Positions 17,903-21,144 of a stretch of 21,144 nucleotides of DNA are shown here, one piece after another (position 1 is the first letter of the stretch; each line of letters begins with the position of its first letter). The notes under the pieces are model-generated. The model worked only from the letters and a program-made list of their open reading frames with translations, did not search any database and was not told where the DNA came from. This DNA comes from Didymodactylos carnosus (taxonomy: Eukaryota > Rotifera > Eurotatoria > Philodinida > Philodinidae), in contig CAJNOQ010003173.1 in the NCBI GenBank assembly GCA_905250885.1, positions 1-21,144 on the forward strand. Reading direction: 5' to 3'. The translations under genes and the position numbers were made by a program.

Positions 17903-19676
17903 CTATTTGCCACCCGTCGTACCCATGCCCAGTGCTGTCTTGAATGTATCGTAGATCCACCACTGTAGACCGGTCAATGTACCAATCATGAGTACTCGAG
18001 TACCGAGACCCTATTTTTTTGTAAAAAAACAAAAACAAATCATTTCATTTCTTTTTCTAATAGTAAAACAACGAACCTTTGTGGCAAGTTTGACGAAGCC
18101 GGTCTCACTGATAATTTGTCCTAGGCTCTTGCCTTTATTGGCAGGTTTGCCAAGAAGAGAAACTACCGAATCGGCCGGGTGTGAGACAATGGCGCAGATC
18201 ACACCGGCAGTATAACCCGAAGCAAATGTAACGCCGAGTTGAGTAGTTTTCGAATAGGTGTCCTTCGGCTGGGTAAACACGTGCGTGTAGAACAATTGTA
18301 CGACCTGAAGCGAGAAAAAAATAGTACAAAATAGAACGAACGACGAAATGATAGGGAAAAAAATGATGTTGAAGATGTGTTCATCTCAAAATGAAAGTGA
18401 AAATTGACATTGGTTTTAATCTATTTCTGAAATTATATTTGCATGAATGGAAAAAGAGAATAGGACTGACCTTCTCGAAGAAGTAGAATTTGGCCACGGT
18501 ATATGGAATTTGTCGTGACCACAATGGTACAAGCGATCGGTATGGAAAACCGGTATCCGCTCGTTTGGCATTCATTTGTGACCATGCCGGACCAAATGCA
18601 ACCGGAAATGTTCCGTGGGGTGCTGTTTGTACTTTGACCTTGACCATCTCCAGTGGACATAAAGCCATATCGGCAAAGAATTCAGCCGAGGCAGAAGCTG
18701 CACACCAAACGAGACCCTTGTATTTATCATAATTGTCCTTACCGACCATGTTTGCATATTGATCTTTGAATACTTCATAGAGACCATATTTGAAAGCACC
18801 TTGAGCTGAATAACCGAAAAAAGTTGGTAACCAGCCTTTCCAAACAGCACGACTGCCCTCTTCGGCAACAATAATTTTCAAACCCTTGATAAGACCCTTG
18901 TATTTTTCCGGATTGACCTAAACAAAAAGAAAATTGATAATTGACCACCGTTCTCTCACTAGTCAAGACAAGATGGTCTCGATAAACATTGACACACATT
19001 CTATTCGTGCCCAACAATAAGTTCTGTAAGGTACACGATGCATCAATTTCAAATTTGCGTAATCCTTTCTGGGTGTTTCATACATGACTTCCTTGTCCAA
19101 AATCATACGAACAAGACGAATAGTATACACAGAACAGAACAAAATTCCAGAGAAAAAACATCTCATTCTCAATTCTCCTCTATTGTTAAGGACAGAACGC
19201 ACAAAAACACACCACTTCATGGCCAGTCATATGCATTGAAGAGTACCAAAAAAGTCTACCGCAGAGCACGTCATCGGTAGTTCGTAAAAATGTCATACAA
19301 GAACATTTTCACACTTATTTTCTCAAATTTCTTATTGCAAGATTTGAATGGTTTTTCTCATACTGCGGAACAATAAAAAAAATTTCATTTATTTTGCAAG
19401 GAAATTCGCACATGATAAATATTCAAGTCCTAGGCAAGATTTTTGATCGTACTGAAACGGTTGCAATTTCGAGTTTAGACAACTCACCTGCATGTTACAT
19501 TTTGTGACATCAAGTGGACAGATAGCAGTATGAGTGAGACCACAGGCGAGAATGCCACCAAGAACACATTTCGAGTAGTATGAAGCATCGTGTGGTACAT
19601 GGCCAGCATACCGAGAATCCCATTTAGGCATAGTCGTCGAACCAGACACGGGCAATTGAGATGTTGATGCAACCAT
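17903..19676 (-). CDS. SLC25A3: Mitochondrial phosphate carrier protein, four exons
   Basis: This carrier imports phosphate across the inner mitochondrial membrane with protons (or in exchange for hydroxide) for ATP synthesis. Exons (minus): 19488-19676, 18471-18917, 18077-18304 and 17903-18010, all joined at codon boundaries with GT..AG introns of 570, 166 and 66 nt, giving 323 residues. All three carrier repeats are present. Repeat 1 has [18 protein letters not shown] (P54, D56, K59); repeat 2 has [20 protein letters not shown] (P151, E153, K156); repeat 3 has [14 protein letters not shown] (P255, D257). Phosphate-carrier hallmarks include [39 protein letters not shown] and [14 protein letters not shown]. 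The N-terminal extension before the first helix is short (about 34 residues). I chose ATG at 19676 because the frame has no upstream ATG and a TATA box lies 56 bases away. The first intron is conspicuously longer than the rest. Confidence 0.96.
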
Positions 19677-19731
19677 TTTCAAGCAGTATACTAAGACAAG
19701 ATCTAGAACAGAACTGTAGTACAGTGGGCAA

Positions 19732-19739
19732 TTTATATA
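19732..19739 (-). promoter_or_regulatory. TATA box of the phosphate carrier gene
   Basis: The minus strand reads TATATAAA 56 bases upstream of the ATG at 19676. Transcription would then begin near 19705, giving a short 5' UTR. The region further upstream (to about 20000) is pyrimidine-rich on the minus strand. Confidence 0.55.
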
Positions 19740-20836
19740 ACCAGGAATAAAGAGAAATAGAACGTATGCACAACAACTTCAACGATAACAATAGAAAAAG
19801 TGTTCACAGTTACAAAAGCGTTTTACCACTAACAAAGAAAACGAAAAGAATCAGACGAAATATGCACGCAGAGAGAAAGTGCATGAAAAACGAACATATT
19901 TTTGACCTTGAGCAAAAGAGTGGAATAGAATAGAAATATTCGTTCGTCCAACTACAGAAAGAGAAAAATAATAACAACACGAAAAGAAAGAGAACGCACA
20001 AAAATAACTATTTCACGTTCTGATCAATACCTAACAGATGCCTTACGTTAAATAACCTATACACTTATGCAGTTTTATGCCACTTCATTGATGGATAAAA
20101 TCGTCAAAAAAGATGTCTTTCGTCGAATTATTCGCGAAAGTAATCTTCGGTATTTCCACATAGTCAACCTCCAGAAGCATTTATTTAAACAGTCATTCTC
20201 GAACCCAGTTAACTAACCAAGGATTGTGATTAAACTAAGTTAAACGTGTCGCGTGGCTGTACCCCAGCTCTATAAACTAGGTTAACTAACCGAGTTGGCA
20301 AATTCCATACTGCTTTTTTAAACTAAGTGCATTCACACGAGACAAGATTGGAAAGATAAGAATCAACCAAGTCAAAAACTGTCGCGTGAATGTGCCATTA
20401 TGGAAGAATTTGACTATGTGAAACCTTCACCCGGTATGGTTACTCGGTAAACTATGGACCAACCAATCAACTTGCAATAACACACTAATGCGCAACAAAA
20501 CGGATGGAACAAAAGCTGGATAATAGCGCATGAGTAAGACAGATAATAAGAGCCAAAATGGAAAGCGTATGTGTAATCATTGTTCTATTTTGTAGATAGA
20601 GGTCGCTCTTCTACAGTAGTACATGCTAGTAGAATAATAAATAGATGTGTGGTTTAGAAACTTGCAGAATGTAGATAATCAATCATAGGGAAAAAACAAT
20701 CTTTACCATAGGCGAAGGGTATATATCTCATTTTTTTGTTGAAAAACCGGTACGAAGTTCAACTATTCTCTGAACTAGATCCGAAATAAAGTAATTCAGA
20801 TGTCTAGGATTTACGATATGTGTAACGAAAAATCTT
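19740..20836. other. Intergenic region between divergent genes, with a short direct repeat
   Basis: Between the minus-strand carrier gene and the plus-strand gene at 20909 no coding frame is supported. GTTAACTAACC occurs twice, near 20207 and 20281, and GTCGCGTG occurs near 20248 and 20381. These may be parts of a small decayed repeat. Confidence 0.5.
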
Positions 20837-20839
20837 AAA

Positions 20840-20846
20840 TATAAAG
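20840..20846 (+). promoter_or_regulatory. TATA-like box of the gene at 20909
   Basis: TATAAAG lies 69 bases upstream of the ATG at 20909, a spacing much like that of the divergent phosphate carrier gene. It is found by consensus only. Confidence 0.4.
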
Positions 20847-20908
20847 TTGAGTTCAAAGCTTGATTTAATCTGCTGTTTCCTCTTAACACCAAATAGAAGC
20901 TTCACAAA

Positions 20909-21144
20909 ATGACTGAATCCAATAAGCAAAATGTTTACGAGCGATATCACCGTTGTAAACAATCGGAAAAGCACATTATTCAATTAAAATTGGATGCGGT
21001 CGTATTTTTTCCTTCATAGGAGTTCAAATCTCTCGGAAATCCTTAAAAGTTTTTAAAAGATCAGATTTTCTCCCAGTGCCTTATTCTGTTTGTTCGATTT
21101 CCAATTTCTAGAAAAGAAACAAGGCGATCTATGCTGTCTCTTCC
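20909..21144 (+). CDS. 5' end of an unrecognised gene, running off the right edge
   Basis: ATG at 20909 opens 30 codons beginning MTESNKQNVYERYHRCKQ and ending IIQLKLDA at 20998. A GT donor (GTCGTA) follows; reading through instead would reach a stop six codons on. The best acceptor is TTTCCAATTTCTAG ending at 21111 (113-nt intron). It continues in frame with KRNKAIYAVSS to the window edge. The charged, helix-prone sequence with spaced hydrophobics could be the start of a coiled-coil protein. A TATA-like box sits at a suitable distance. The donor is not a strong consensus, so the splice is tentative, and no family is recognised. Confidence 0.45.

Noticed and set aside
18011-19280. Many alternative frames on both strands
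   Set aside because: They are shadows or intron read-through of the phosphate carrier exons.
21019-21035. tRNA B-box-like GAGTTCAAATCTC
   Set aside because: No matching A box or acceptor stem could be folded around it.

Overview
The window looks like a gene-poor, AT-rich stretch of a small invertebrate genome, most probably a bdelloid rotifer. The reasons are spliced metazoan-type genes with mostly short introns (58, 66 and 166 nt, plus one of 570 nt), an F-box/leucine-rich-repeat-like relic of a kind I associate with bdelloids, a secreted GH76-type sugar hydrolase of a family best known from bacteria and fungi, and many small decayed DNA transposons and foldback repeats. The rotifer assignment is an inference and rests on no marker gene.

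Layout. 1-1451 (minus): the 5' 483 codons of a secreted GH76-like glycoside hydrolase that runs off the left edge. 1452-5600: no intact gene, but palindromes, a foldback element, dispersed direct repeats and one decayed coding relic. 5652-6162 (minus): a two-exon gene for a 150-residue four-helix membrane protein, with a TATA-like box and poly(A) signal. 6731-7052 (plus): a doubtful two-exon microgene. 7401-9640: a transposon cluster. It holds a 233-bp hAT-type MITE with a perfect 8-bp target duplication, a second inverted partial copy, a 113-bp near-perfect inverted repeat between them, an F-box/LRR-like pseudogene touching the second copy, the C-terminal tail of a hAT transposase, and a 76-bp hairpin. 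9640-13680: decayed coding scraps and repeats. 13685-14969: a 799-bp element with terminal inverted repeats, a 42-bp hairpin and a 230-bp Tc1/mariner-like MITE with TA duplications. 15850-17285: three nested or overlapping inverted repeats. 17387-17528: a GC-rich block resembling a hAT end. 17903-19676 (minus): a complete four-exon mitochondrial phosphate carrier gene. 20909-21144 (plus): the first exon or exons of an unrecognised gene leaving the right edge, divergent from the carrier gene.

The real genes show no sign of working together: one secreted hydrolase, one small membrane protein, one mitochondrial carrier and one unknown. The middle 10 kb is best read as a transposon graveyard between single-copy genes. 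I found no tRNA, rRNA, CRISPR array or operon.
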